Assembly (NCBI GenBank): GCA_013697045.1
Contig: JACCXJ010000021.1
Coordinates: forward strand, 1 to 41,637
Direction of reading: 5' to 3'
DNA: 41,637 bases
Source: Gammaproteobacteria bacterium
Lineage (GTDB): Bacteria; Pseudomonadota; Gammaproteobacteria; JACCXJ01
The position numbers and the translations under genes were made by a program. Position 1 is the stretch's first letter. Each line of letters begins with the position of its first letter. The notes beneath the pieces were generated by a model, which was not told where the DNA came from, did not search any database, and saw only the letters and a program-made list of their open reading frames with translations. Positions 1-8,230 of the stretch are shown in pieces.

Positions 1-1332
1 GTGGAACGCCACCTGCTCGGTCTCGGCGAAGTAGTTGTCGGGGTTGCGGTTGAGCACCAGCTTGCCCAGCTTGCGGACCGGCACCAGCTCCTCGGGGATG
101 ATCTTCGTCGCGTCGAGCAGGTCGAAGTCGAAGGCGTGCTCGTCCTCCTCCGAGACCACCTGGATCCCGAGCTCCCACTGCGGGAAGTCGCCGCGCTCGA
201 TCGACTCCCAGAGATCGCGCCGGTGGAAGTCGTTGTCCTTGCCGGCGATCTGCTGCGCCTCGTCCCACACCAGCGAGTGCACGCCGAGCAGCGGCTTCCA
301 GTGGAACTTCACGAAGACCGATTTCCCGGCCTCGTTGATCAGGCGAAACGTGTGGACGCCGAAGCCCTCCATCCGCGAGAAGCTCCGCGGGATCGCGCGA
401 TCGGACATCACCCACATCACCATGTGCGCGGTTTCGGGGGTCAGGGAGACGAAGTCCCAGAAGCTGTCGTGCGCCGACGATGCCTGCGGGATCTCCTTGC
501 GCGGGTTCGGTTTCACCGCGTGGACAAGATCGGGGAATTTCGCGCCATCCTGGATGAAGAACACCGGGATGTTGTTGCCGACCAGGTCGAAGTTGCCTTC
601 ATCGGTGTAGAACTTGACGGCGAAGCCACGGATGTCGCGGGCGAGATCGCTGGAGCCGCGTTCTCCGACTACCGTGGAGAAGCGTACGAACACCGGCGTG
701 CGCTTGCCGGCTTCTGCGAACAGCGAAGCGCTCGTCACCTTCGAGAGCGGCTCGTAGCATTCGAAATAACCGTGCGCACCCGATCCGCGCGCGTGCACCA
801 CGCGCTCGGGAATGCGCTCGTGATCGAAATGGGTGATCTTCTCGCGGAGGATGAAGTCCTCGAGGAGCGCTGGCCCGCGGAAACCGGCCTTGAGCGAGTT
901 CTGGTTGTCGGCGACCGGAACACCCTGGTTCGTCGTCAGCACCCGGCCGGCCGAGTCCACGCGAACGCGGTCGAGCGGACCACTTGCGGGATTAACACCG
1001 GACGGCGGAACCCCGCCCCCTACCTTGTCGGTCGCGTTAACCTCGGTGAGCGTGCTTCCGGTCGTCGACGGATCGGAGGGCTTTACCGCGACTCCGGTGG
1101 GCGTATTGCGAGCAAGATCGCCGTGCTCCCCTTCCTTGTTGGCGTTGTAGGGCACCGCCGCCGCGAGCGACTGGGTTGCCGCACTCTTGGCAGCGTGTGC
1201 ATCCGAGGCCGCCGAAACATCCAGATCCGCCCGCGCGGGGCCGCTTACCGTCGAACGCGCGGTCGACTCGGAGGACGACTCACCCGGGCGACCGGGATCG
1301 TTTGTGGAGCTTGACTTATCTCCTGTTGCCAT
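1..1332 (-). CDS. katE: Large-subunit catalase (HPII/KatE type), 3' end cut by window edge
   Basis: Haem catalase that dismutates hydrogen peroxide to water and oxygen. The first 444 residues are present and the gene runs off the left edge, so the haem-ligand tyrosine motif is not visible. The start ATG at 1332 is preceded by GAGGAG (1339-1345). Residues 1 to about 130 are a low-complexity Ser/Ala/Thr-rich extension, as in clade-2 catalases. The catalase core then shows RVVHARG with catalytic His180, [11 protein letters not shown] with the conserved Asn253, and a [17 protein letters not shown] block near the edge. The spacing of His180 and Asn253 (73 residues) equals that of E. coli HPII His128/Asn201. 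An AT-rich TATAAA on the minus strand (1395-1400) could be a -10 element. The gene is probably transcribed alone, since an intrinsic terminator for the upstream genes lies between them. Confidence 0.95.
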   Translation of the reverse strand, partial: MATGDKSSSTNDPGRPGESSSESTARSTVSGPARADLDVSAASDAHAAKSAATQSLAAAVPYNANKEGEHGDLARNTPTGVAVKPSDPSTTGSTLTEVNATDKVGGGVPPSGVNPASGPLDRVRVDSAGRVLTTNQGVPVADNQNSLKAGFRGPALLEDFILREKITHFDHERIPERVVHARGSGAHGYFECYEPLSKVTSASLFAEAGKRTPVFVRFSTVVGERGSSDLARDIRGFAVKFYTDEGNFDLVGNNIPVFFIQDGAKFPDLVHAVKPNPRKEIPQASSAHDSFWDFVSLTPETAHMVMWVMSDRAIPRSFSRMEGFGVHTFRLINEAGKSVFVKFHWKPLLGVHSLVWDEAQQIAGKDNDFHRRDLWESIERGDFPQWELGIQVVSEEDEHAFDFDLLDATKIIPEELVPVRKLGKLVLNRNPDNYFAETEQVAFH

Positions 1333-1415
1333 GCTGATCTCCTCTGTAGTTCCCTAGGCTGCGTGGCGCTGATGTCTCAGCAATTCCAGCGCATTTTATA
1401 GGATTGTCGGGAATC

Positions 1416-1441
1416 AATGAAAAGCCCCCGATGCGGGGGCT
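1416..1441 (-). terminator. Intrinsic terminator for the minus-strand genes upstream of katE
   Basis: The arms AGCCCCC and GGGGGCT (plus one G:C pair) enclose a 3-nt loop. On the minus strand the stem is followed by TTTTC. It lies 78 bp after the stop of the small gene at 1519-1746 and before katE, so it should insulate katE from upstream transcription. Confidence 0.8.
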
Positions 1442-1518
1442 CAGCCACGCCATTCCTGGACCGGGTCCCGGTCGGGCTGGGACACAGCGCGCCCCATCTC
1501 TGTCTGCTCCTCCGGTGG

Positions 1519-1746
1519 CTAGAATTTTACCGGCGGTTGGTCGTCCGAAGCCCCCGGTGGTGTTTCCGGGTTCACGCCGGGTCTACGATTACTGAGATCC
1601 GGCGCAGGGGTATGGGTTGAGCCCTGCAATTTTCTAGTGGCGCTCGTGCATTGCTCGCGCAAACGCTCGCGCCGGCGCCGCCCCGAGTCCGGGTCGAAGA
1701 AATACATCAGCGCAGCGCCGATGCCCACGAGTATCAGTGTCGTCAT
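1519..1746 (-). CDS. Small membrane-anchored protein with YFFDPDSGRRRR motif
   Basis: A 75-residue protein with one N-terminal hydrophobic segment (residues 2-16) followed at once by MYFFDPDSGRRRRERLREQ, then a Pro/Ser-rich tail. The motif 'YFFDPxxGRRRR' is common in short uncharacterised proteobacterial membrane proteins and may mark a YtxH-like anchor. Function is unknown. The start is fixed by a strong GAGGAGG 6-8 nt upstream of ATG 1746. It lies 70 bp downstream of the glycine-zipper stress gene on the same strand and is followed by a terminator, so the two may be cotranscribed. Confidence 0.7.
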   Translation of the reverse strand: MTTLILVGIGAALMYFFDPDSGRRRRERLREQCTSATRKLQGSTHTPAPDLSNRRPGVNPETPPGASDDQPPVKF

Positions 1747-1816
1747 TGGTTCCTCCTCTATAAGAGAGGCAGAGCGTATCTGCGTTGTTTGATCGATGGC
1801 CGCCTACGAACCATCG

Positions 1817-2332
1817 CTACACACTCGCTTCACCGGTCGCTGAGATATCCTCGGCATTTGCTTGCTTAAATATGTCTTTGGCGCGTGTCCGCTGAGTCGC
1901 ATCATCCGTATGAACGGAGATCAAAATATTGCCCCCGCGTACTTTTCCTTCGTAGCGCTTCGCCTCATACTCGGGGATGCCCATCCCCACCAGCGCCCCG
2001 ATGATCCCTCCGGTAGCCCCTCCGACGGCGGCACCGCTTAAGGCGCCCATAATCGGACCGGCGGCAATGAAGGGCCCCGCTCCGGGAATGGCCAAGCTGC
2101 CGATCCCGGCTAGCAAGCCCAAAACACCGCCTATCCCAAGGCCCAACGTCCCGCCTGTGGCAGCACCCTCGGGGGCTTTAGTCGCCTTCTCGTGCGCGAA
2201 ATCCTTCGTGCTTGATTTATCGGGGAATAGTACCGAGATATCGTTATTGGCAAAGCCTGCGACCTGCAGTTGCTCCACGATCCGGTCCGCCTGGACGGCG
2301 GTCTGCGCTATACAGTAAACGGCTTTTTTCAT
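1817..2332 (-). CDS. General-stress-type protein with YflT-like N-terminus and glycine-zipper core
   Basis: A 171-residue protein. Residues 1-45 form a small alpha/beta domain (MKKAVYCIAQTAVQADRIVE, then ISVLFPD) resembling the general stress protein 17M/YflT family. Residues about 58-115 are a long Gly/Ala-rich, membrane-compatible glycine-zipper segment, and the C-terminus has GGNILISVHTDD. Similar proteins in many proteobacteria are annotated only as stress or DUF proteins, and the biochemical role is not known. AGGAG lies about 8 nt before ATG 2332. Neighbours are a BON-domain protein upstream and a small membrane protein downstream, all minus strand, which fits an envelope-stress cluster next to catalase. 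Confidence 0.75.
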   Translation of the reverse strand: MKKAVYCIAQTAVQADRIVEQLQVAGFANNDISVLFPDKSSTKDFAHEKATKAPEGAATGGTLGLGIGGVLGLLAGIGSLAIPGAGPFIAAGPIMGALSGAAVGGATGGIIGALVGMGIPEYEAKRYEGKVRGGNILISVHTDDATQRTRAKDIFKQANAEDISATGEASV

Positions 2333-2362
2333 GACGGTTCTCCTGTTCAGTCAGCATTGTGT

Positions 2363-2890
2363 TCAGTCGTCGGCATTGATTTCCAGTCGGTTGTCAACTC
2401 GTTTTACGCCTGCGCTTTTTTTTGCGAGTTGGCCAATCGTCGTTCGCTCAGCCGTGTTGTCTACCGGTCCCCTCAGGGTGACGGTTCCATCGCGGGTAAT
2501 GATCTTCACGTTATGGGCATTGAGGGAGAGCGAGTCGTCTTTTACTATCGCGCGGCGGACTGCCGCAGTGATGTCACGGTCACCCGCTTCCCCGCCCTGT
2601 TCCTCTGGCGTAACAGTAACGTCGCCCCTGTCACGGACATTTACTCCTGTGTTCTCCGGATCCCGAGTCCTTGGAGCTGCATCCCGAGTTCTTGGATCTC
2701 CTTCCTTTTCCGCATTCGGAGTCGAGGAGCCTGACGTAGTGTCGCGCGTGGTTTCCGAGGATGGAGTTTTGGTAGTCTCTGCTAAGACAACTCCGTGGCT
2801 CAGCACAATAATGAGCGCGATTAGTAGTGATCCTATTTGCATGAGTATTATGCTCCGGTCAGTTGACCAAACGCGGGGCGGATAATTCAT
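2363..2890 (-). CDS. Exported BON-domain protein (OsmY-like)
   Basis: A 175-residue protein with an N-terminal signal sequence (hydrophobic residues about 15-36 ending HGVVLA before ETT), a charged Ser/Thr/Pro/Asp-rich linker (residues 38-105), and one BON domain at about residues 106-175. The BON features visible are DITAAVRRAI, the VKIITRDGTVTLRGPV core and the VKRVDNRLEI end. BON domains bind phospholipid or envelope components, and the protein is expected to be periplasmic. Met17 (2842) is an alternative start with GGAG about 10 nt upstream. The longer form gives the signal peptide a positively charged n-region, so it is kept here. It lies 30 bp upstream of the stress-protein gene, probably in the same operon. 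Confidence 0.75.
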   Translation of the reverse strand: MNYPPRVWSTDRSIILMQIGSLLIALIIVLSHGVVLAETTKTPSSETTRDTTSGSSTPNAEKEGDPRTRDAAPRTRDPENTGVNVRDRGDVTVTPEEQGGEAGDRDITAAVRRAIVKDDSLSLNAHNVKIITRDGTVTLRGPVDNTAERTTIGQLAKKSAGVKRVDNRLEINADD

Positions 2891-3459
2891 GAGTCACGCC
2901 CTGTCATTAGAACAAACGCTGGCGCTACATCGCCCGCTCCCTTCAGGGAGCGCAACGGATATGCCAGGACCCTCTGGTCGCCGGTATTGCCCGGCGATCA
3001 AGCGCTTGGCACTAGGGCAAGACACGTTCTTGCGAGGAGGTCAGGGTAAAGATTACCGTTGCCTTTGTAAACCTTACAGCGAGTGTCGGGGTCCAGCTGC
3101 GCGCGAGGTTGTGACCTATCCGAGCCAACCGACAGGCGGAGGACTTGCCACTTCCAGGGCCCGGACTGTTCGATCGACTCCAAATAGCCTGATTCCAAAC
3201 CGATACCACCTCCCGGGCGGTTCAGAACCCTGAGCCGGCAATCCCCTGTCGGCCATACTCGCCCGAGACGCCAAAACGTCGCCCAACATGGCGCCTCGGA
3301 CCGATGAAGGGTCCGAAAAGTCCCCAATTCGAGGCTTAGGACTCGCATGTTTGACAGCTCAATAGCCCAGCGGTACTGTGCCTCTTCACGAAAAAGGGCG
3401 TTCAAATCCTTATTCTCTGATTCTCCCGTGCGACCGCGGGAGCGTTCGGTGGATTCCAC
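2891..3459. other. Intergenic region between divergent genes
   Basis: No convincing gene is seen. Open frames exist on both strands, but they lack ribosome sites and recognisable protein features. A perfect 7-bp inverted repeat (CGCTCCC-TTCA-GGGAGCG, 2935-2952) has no following T-run. The stretch should contain the promoters of the minus-strand BON gene and the plus-strand kinase, but none is clear by eye. Confidence 0.4.
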
Positions 3460-5478
3460 ATGAAGCTGTGCCCTACTTGTCAGCATTGTTACGAAGACGC
3501 GGACGCTTCCTGCGCGCAGGAGGGCCATCCGGGGCTCGTCCAATCGCGCCCGGGCCTGCGCCTAATCGCTGACAAGTATCTCCTTGATCGGTTGCTTGGC
3601 CGCGGCGGCGTGGGCGCGGTATACGCCGGTACACACGTGGAGCTCGGTCGTCCCGTGGCGCTCAAGTTCCTACTGCCGGATTTCCTCACTGACCAGCAAG
3701 CGCTCGAGCGATTTCGGCGCGCGGCGCGCGCGGCTGCCCGCCTCAATCACCCGAACGTGGCCGACATCTACCACTACGGGACGTTGCCCGGCGGCGAGGC
3801 GTACTTGGTGATGGAGTTGGTGAAGGGCCTGACGCTCCGCCAATACCTCAGGCTCAGAGCCCCGCTGCCCTTCGCCGACGCCATCAAGATCGCATGGCAG
3901 GTGGGGAACGGGGTCGAGGCCGCGCACCAGGGCGGAATCATCCACCGCGATTTGAAGCCCTCGAACATCATCCTCACCCGCATCCACATCGGGCGCCTCC
4001 ACGCCAAAATCGTGGATTTCGGTGTCGCCAAGCTCAAAGAGCAGATGGCCACCGGCGAGGGCTCGCTCACCGCAACCGGCTCCTTCATCGGAACTCCGCG
4101 TTATATGTCACCCGAACAGTGTGCGGGCTATGACTTGGACGAGCGCTCGGACATCTATTCGCTCGGCGTGATACTTTACGAAATGGTGGCCGGCCAGGCG
4201 CCCTTTAATGGGCCGACGGCGATCGCTATCGCGCTCAAGCACATTAAGGAACCGCCGCCGCCGCTGAAAAAATTCCGCCCGGATGTGCCGGAGCCGCTCA
4301 CCCATCTCGTCATGGAGTCATTGCATGTCAACCCTTCGGCGCGTCCGCAAACGGCGGCGGAGTACGCGCGCCGATTGCGCCACATCGAGTACCTGATGGG
4401 GCTCTCGGCGTTCGATGCGCCCGAGGCGGGCGCGGACAGCCCCGACATACCTCTTAACGTGGCCGCCCCTCCACCGCCCCCTAACCAGACTTTTCAGGCG
4501 GCCGGCCTGGCCTGCGAAGGTGAGGGTGGCGACGAAATGCAGGGACGAAGGGCAAATCTTGTAGTGGCGTCAGCCGCTGAAGACGCGGCCTCGCTGCCGG
4601 ACGATGGGGCAGTTCCGCCCAGCGGACACGCGGCGCCCGACGCAGTCACCAAAGCGGCGGCGCCTTCTTCCGCACCCGCAGATTTGCTTCGCCGGCCCGC
4701 GGCGGATCCGGAGTCGCCGTCGCAGGCGCCCGTGATGGCCGCCGTCATCGGCGCGCGGTCGCCCGTTTATCGCCCGCACCTGCTCGTTTCGGCTGGCCTC
4801 GCGGTGGTGGCGGCCCTATGCCTCGTATTGCTGTGGCTGGCCCCGTCGCGCACGCCTTCGGGCCCGCTGACCGCGCAGGCGACTCCCACCCCATCGCCGA
4901 AGGCTCAGGGTGATGAGCCGGTGAAACGACTGCCGCCGGCGGTCGTGGAGAGCGCCTCGAAGAAGGTCCCGAAGACACCTCCAAGAGGGCAGGAACGACC
5001 TTCATCGGCGGTGATCGACAAACGGCCGCCGGCCGCCGTCACCGGGGAGACAGTTGCCGGTGAGAAGGCGGCTGGGGGGCTGCCGCGGGCGAAGGCGGAA
5101 GCCGAGCGCGCTCATCTGCGCGCGTCGCTCGACGAGTGGGTCAGGGCGACGAACGCGCGCAACATCAGAAAACAGATGGCTTTCTATCCGCGCCTGGTCC
5201 CCGCCTTCTACCTCTGGCGAAACGTCTCGCAGCACGCCGTGCTCGCCGAAAAAACCCGCCTCTTCGGGCGGGCGAAGGTGATCGACGTCCGCACAGGGCC
5301 GCCGCAAATCACCGTCGCCCCCGACGGGAACACGGCCACCATGCGCTTTCGGAAACAATACGTCATCGAAGGCGCGCGGGAGAATCGCCGGGGTGAGGTA
5401 CTGCAGGAGTTGCGCTGGCAGAAAACGGAGGGCGGCTGGAAGATCATCAGCGAGCGCGACCTGCGAGTGATTCGCTGA
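3460..5478 (+). CDS. PknB-type Ser/Thr protein kinase with N-terminal zinc ribbon and periplasmic NTF2-like domain
   Basis: A 672-residue transmembrane kinase. Residues 4-18 hold CPTCQHC plus C18, a possible zinc ribbon. The kinase domain spans about 40-310: glycine loop GRGGVGAVY (47-55), catalytic Lys69, HRDLKPSN (162-169), DFG (186-188) and GTPRYMSPEQ. A Pro/Ala-rich linker leads to one membrane helix (about 441-461), then a Pro/Lys-rich linker. Residues about 548-672 form an NTF2/SnoaL-like domain resembling the C-terminal domain of Cds6-type murein L,D-transpeptidases. The topology is a cytoplasmic kinase with a periplasmic sensor-like domain. The second G of the usual GGMG in the loop is followed by Val (GGVG). 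The ribosome site is weak (GTGGA). The gene appears monocistronic. Confidence 0.92.
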   Translation: MKLCPTCQHCYEDADASCAQEGHPGLVQSRPGLRLIADKYLLDRLLGRGGVGAVYAGTHVELGRPVALKFLLPDFLTDQQALERFRRAARAAARLNHPNVADIYHYGTLPGGEAYLVMELVKGLTLRQYLRLRAPLPFADAIKIAWQVGNGVEAAHQGGIIHRDLKPSNIILTRIHIGRLHAKIVDFGVAKLKEQMATGEGSLTATGSFIGTPRYMSPEQCAGYDLDERSDIYSLGVILYEMVAGQAPFNGPTAIAIALKHIKEPPPPLKKFRPDVPEPLTHLVMESLHVNPSARPQTAAEYARRLRHIEYLMGLSAFDAPEAGADSPDIPLNVAAPPPPPNQTFQAAGLACEGEGGDEMQGRRANLVVASAAEDAASLPDDGAVPPSGHAAPDAVTKAAAPSSAPADLLRRPAADPESPSQAPVMAAVIGARSPVYRPHLLVSAGLAVVAALCLVLLWLAPSRTPSGPLTAQATPTPSPKAQGDEPVKRLPPAVVESASKKVPKTPPRGQERPSSAVIDKRPPAAVTGETVAGEKAAGGLPRAKAEAERAHLRASLDEWVRATNARNIRKQMAFYPRLVPAFYLWRNVSQHAVLAEKTRLFGRAKVIDVRTGPPQITVAPDGNTATMRFRKQYVIEGARENRRGEVLQELRWQKTEGGWKIISERDLRVIR

Positions 5479-5573
5479 CGGGCATAATGTCAGTTGTCAT
5501 TAGTCCCTTGGTCATTGGTTAAAAGCCAGGGACGTATAACCACGATTCGGCCATGAGCGGGAGAAAGCGACCG

Positions 5574-6233
5574 ATGCTGAGAGCGGTGATTTTTGATATT
5601 GACGGGACGCTGGTGGATTCGGTGGACCTGCACGCGCGGGCTTGGCAAGAAGCCTTTAGGCATTTCGGCCGCGAGGTTCCTTACGAGCAAGTCCGCCACC
5701 AGATTGGCAAGGGGGGCGACCAGTTAATGCCAGTCTTTTTCTCTGAGGAAGAACTGAATCGGTTCGGTACAGAGATGGAAGAGTACCGCGGCGAGCTCTA
5801 CAAACGCGACTACCTTTCCCTCGTGCGCCCGTTTCCCCGGGTGCGCGAACTGTTCTTACGGGTCCGCGCCGACGGCCATCGGATCGCGCTTGCCTCCTCG
5901 GCGAAAGGGGATGAGCTGGAGACGTATAAAAAGCTCTTGCAGATCGGCGATCTGATCTCCGGCGAAACCTCGGCTGACGATGCCGCGAAGTCCAAACCGC
6001 ATCCGGACATCTTCGCGGCCGGGCTCAAGCAGTTGGGCGACCCAGCCCCTCAGGAAGTGATCGTGGTCGGCGACACGCCTTACGATGCTGAGGCCGCGGG
6101 CAAGCTCGACTTGCGCACGGTGGGCGTGCTCTGCGGGGGATTTCCCGAAGATGAATTGCGCGAGGCGGGCTGCGTCGCCATCTTCCGGGACCCGGCGGAC
6201 TTGCTCGCGCGGTATGAAGAGTCGCCGCTCTGA
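5574..6233 (+). CDS. HAD-superfamily hydrolase (phosphoglycolate phosphatase / beta-phosphoglucomutase-like)
   Basis: Predicted cytoplasmic phosphatase of HAD subfamily I. Motif I is FDIDGTLVDS, with nucleophile and acid/base Asp pair near the N-terminus. An alpha-helical cap follows (about 20-90), then motif II LASSAKGDE (Ser), the motif III Lys in KSKPHPDIF, and motif IV VVGDTPYDAEAA. Cap size and the KPHPDIF string match the phosphoglycolate-phosphatase/PGMB-like group, but the substrate cannot be read from sequence. The chosen start (5574) has GGGAG 10-11 nt upstream. An ATG seven codons earlier (5553) lacks a ribosome site. Length of 219 residues is typical. It sits about 95 bp after the kinase gene with no obvious functional link. 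Confidence 0.88.
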   Translation: MLRAVIFDIDGTLVDSVDLHARAWQEAFRHFGREVPYEQVRHQIGKGGDQLMPVFFSEEELNRFGTEMEEYRGELYKRDYLSLVRPFPRVRELFLRVRADGHRIALASSAKGDELETYKKLLQIGDLISGETSADDAAKSKPHPDIFAAGLKQLGDPAPQEVIVVGDTPYDAEAAGKLDLRTVGVLCGGFPEDELREAGCVAIFRDPADLLARYEESPL

Positions 6234-6354
6234 CACGTCGGCGAAAAGGGAGAGCGCGCGGCGCGGGACGTGACCGACCACTGCTTGCTTCAGCGCTTCC
6301 GCTCGGGAGACGGCAGGGCCGGCGCGAGATGCGCCGTCACCCCACGGTTGTCCG

Positions 6355-6840
6355 TCAATCGTCCCGGCCCGTGCCCGGAAACCCCAGTTGCCGCCAGGCC
6401 TCGTAGACGACCACGGCGACCGCGTTCGAGAGGTTGAGGCTCCGGCTTTGTGCTGTCATCGGGATGCGGAGTACCTGCTCGGGTCCAAGCCCGGCGAGGA
6501 GGTCTTCTGGCAGGCCGCGGGTCTCGGGGCCGAACAGCAAAGCGTCTCCGGGTTCGTATCGCACGGCCGTGTAGCGGCGCGTCCCTCGGGTCGAGAAGGC
6601 GAAGAGCCGTGCCGGCCGGACCGTGGCCAGGAAGGCCTCTAGGGAGTCATGGCACGCGACCCGGGCCCATTCCCGATAGTCGAGCCCGGCCCGCCGGAGC
6701 TTGGCGTCGCAGAGGGCGAACCCGAGCGGTGCGATGAGGTGCAGGGCGGCGCCGGTATTGGCGCAAAGCCTGATAACATTGCCGGTATTGGGGGGGATCT
6801 CGGGTTGGAATAGAACGACTTGGAGAAGTACTTGGGGCAC
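6355..6840 (-). CDS. trmL: tRNA (cytidine(34)-2'-O)-methyltransferase TrmL (SPOUT family)
   Basis: Predicted to 2'-O-methylate the wobble base C34/cmnm5U34 of tRNA-Leu isoacceptors using SAM. Family hallmarks are in order: [19 protein letters not shown] at the N-terminus, [24 protein letters not shown], the SAM-knot glycine strand [15 protein letters not shown], and the C-terminal [22 protein letters not shown]. Length (161 residues) matches the family. The frame stays open upstream opposite the next gene, but homology begins at this point, so GTG 6840 is taken as the start. No strong ribosome site is visible. It is divergent from the dihydroorotate dehydrogenase gene, with only about 30 bp between starts. 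Confidence 0.9.
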   Translation of the reverse strand: MPQVLLQVVLFQPEIPPNTGNVIRLCANTGAALHLIAPLGFALCDAKLRRAGLDYREWARVACHDSLEAFLATVRPARLFAFSTRGTRRYTAVRYEPGDALLFGPETRGLPEDLLAGLGPEQVLRIPMTAQSRSLNLSNAVAVVVYEAWRQLGFPGTGRDD

Positions 6841-6871
6841 GGCTTGGCAACGACGGGGGACGCGCTCTGTG

Positions 6872-7837
6872 ATGGGTGAGAAGAGCCGGATGCTGGCAGT
6901 GGACTTCTGCGGGCTTAACTTCAACACCCCGCTGGTACTGCTCTCGGGTTGTGTGGGTTTCGGTGAGGAGTATACCCGTGTGGTCGGTTTCTCGAACCAG
7001 GATGCGGGCGCCATGTGCCTCAAGGGTACCACCCTGGCCTCGCGCCTCGGCAACCCCGCGCATCGGATCGCCGAGACCCCCGCCGGAATGCTGAACGCCA
7101 TCGGGCTCCAGAATCCGGGCGCTCGGACGGTCGTCGATGACATCCTACCGAGGCTCGATTTCACCGAGACGCGCTTCATCGCCAACGTCTCCGGCTCGAC
7201 GATCGAGGAGTATCGGGAGGTTACCCGGATCTTCGACGACTCGCCGATCGACGCCATCGAGATCAACATCTCGTGTCCGAACGTCAAGGAAGGCGGGGTC
7301 ACGTTCGGCAACGATCCGGCGATGTCGGCGCGGGTCGTCGCGGCCTGCCGGGCGGTCACGAAGAAGCCCCTCATCACCAAGCTCTCGCCCAACCAGACGG
7401 ATATCGCGGACAACGCCCGCCGTTGTCTGGAGGCCGGAACGGACGCTTTCGCCGTTATCAATACCATCATGGGCATGGCCATCGATATCGAGGCGCGCCG
7501 TCCGATCCTCGGGAACCGTCAGGGCGGTCTCTCGGGCCCGGCCATCAAGCCCATTGCCCTCCTCAAGGTCCATCAGGTCTACGAGGTGTGCCGGCCCCAT
7601 GGCGTCCCGATCATCGGCCAGGGTGGGATCGCGAGCGCCGCGGATGCCATCGAGTTCCTGCTCGCGGGCGCGACGGCCGTCGGGATCGGCACGGCGCTCT
7701 TCTACGACCCGCTGATCTGTCCCAAGGTCAACGCCGGGATCGTCGCGTACCTGGAGCACCACCGCATCCCGTCGGTCTCGGATCTGATCGGCTCGCTAGA
7801 GCTGCAGTCGCCCGTGTCGGCGTGGTGCAGCGGGTGA
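6872..7837 (+). CDS. pyrD: Dihydroorotate dehydrogenase, class 1 (catalytic subunit)
   Basis: FMN-dependent oxidation of dihydroorotate to orotate in pyrimidine biosynthesis. The TIM-barrel protein begins near [19 protein letters not shown] and contains [16 protein letters not shown], the active-site loop INISCPNV with the class 1 catalytic Cys, [31 protein letters not shown], and the phosphate-binding [13 protein letters not shown] and [12 protein letters not shown]. The Cys, rather than Ser, marks the soluble class 1 (1A/1B) type. The NAD-linked partner subunit (PyrK) is not encoded nearby. ATG 6872 is used. Met at 6890, with GGTGAG about 9 nt upstream, is an equally possible start. It is transcribed away from trmL. 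Confidence 0.9.
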   Translation: MGEKSRMLAVDFCGLNFNTPLVLLSGCVGFGEEYTRVVGFSNQDAGAMCLKGTTLASRLGNPAHRIAETPAGMLNAIGLQNPGARTVVDDILPRLDFTETRFIANVSGSTIEEYREVTRIFDDSPIDAIEINISCPNVKEGGVTFGNDPAMSARVVAACRAVTKKPLITKLSPNQTDIADNARRCLEAGTDAFAVINTIMGMAIDIEARRPILGNRQGGLSGPAIKPIALLKVHQVYEVCRPHGVPIIGQGGIASAADAIEFLLAGATAVGIGTALFYDPLICPKVNAGIVAYLEHHRIPSVSDLIGSLELQSPVSAWCSG

Positions 7838-8230
7838 AGGGAAGCGCGCAGCGAGGTGGCGTACGCTGTGTGCGATCTGCTCCCACTGAGCGTCCGCGGT
7901 GAAGCGTGATCGGCCTCGGTGAGGCCGTGGCCGCGCGCCAACGATCCTCATCGAATCGACGCCCCTGGCGACGATGATGCCAGGCTTTGCTGCGCCGCAA
8001 CCACCTTCTACGGAGCCCCGCCGAGTCACTCCTCACCACTTCAGGAACGTGAATATTTCACAGAACCGCCTGCCGCTTTTGTGTAAGCTCTTGACCCAAT
8101 CCGGAACGCTAACTAAGGTGGCGCATCATTGGACGGGCACACAGACGCCGCTCGTGCGACCTGCGCCGCGCCACCGGACGGCTAGCTTCCCAGCGTGCGA
8201 TCGACCACATTTCTCGAAGGAGGAGGAAAG
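7838..8230 (+). other. Intergenic region upstream of the FG-GAP gene
   Basis: No gene is supported. A short inverted repeat GGCCTC-GGT-GAGGCC lies at about 7913-7927 without a T-run. A possible sigma70 promoter (TTGACC at 8091-8096, 17-bp spacer, TAAGGT at 8114-8119) points at the gene starting at 8231. This is a reading by eye only. Confidence 0.3.

Noticed and set aside
1-1314. Long plus-strand open frame at the left edge
   Set aside because: It is the opposite reading of the catalase gene; the minus strand gives clear catalase motifs and a ribosome site.
2998-3543. 181-codon minus-strand frame in the gap before the kinase
   Set aside because: No ribosome site, no recognisable domain, and it overlaps the kinase start.
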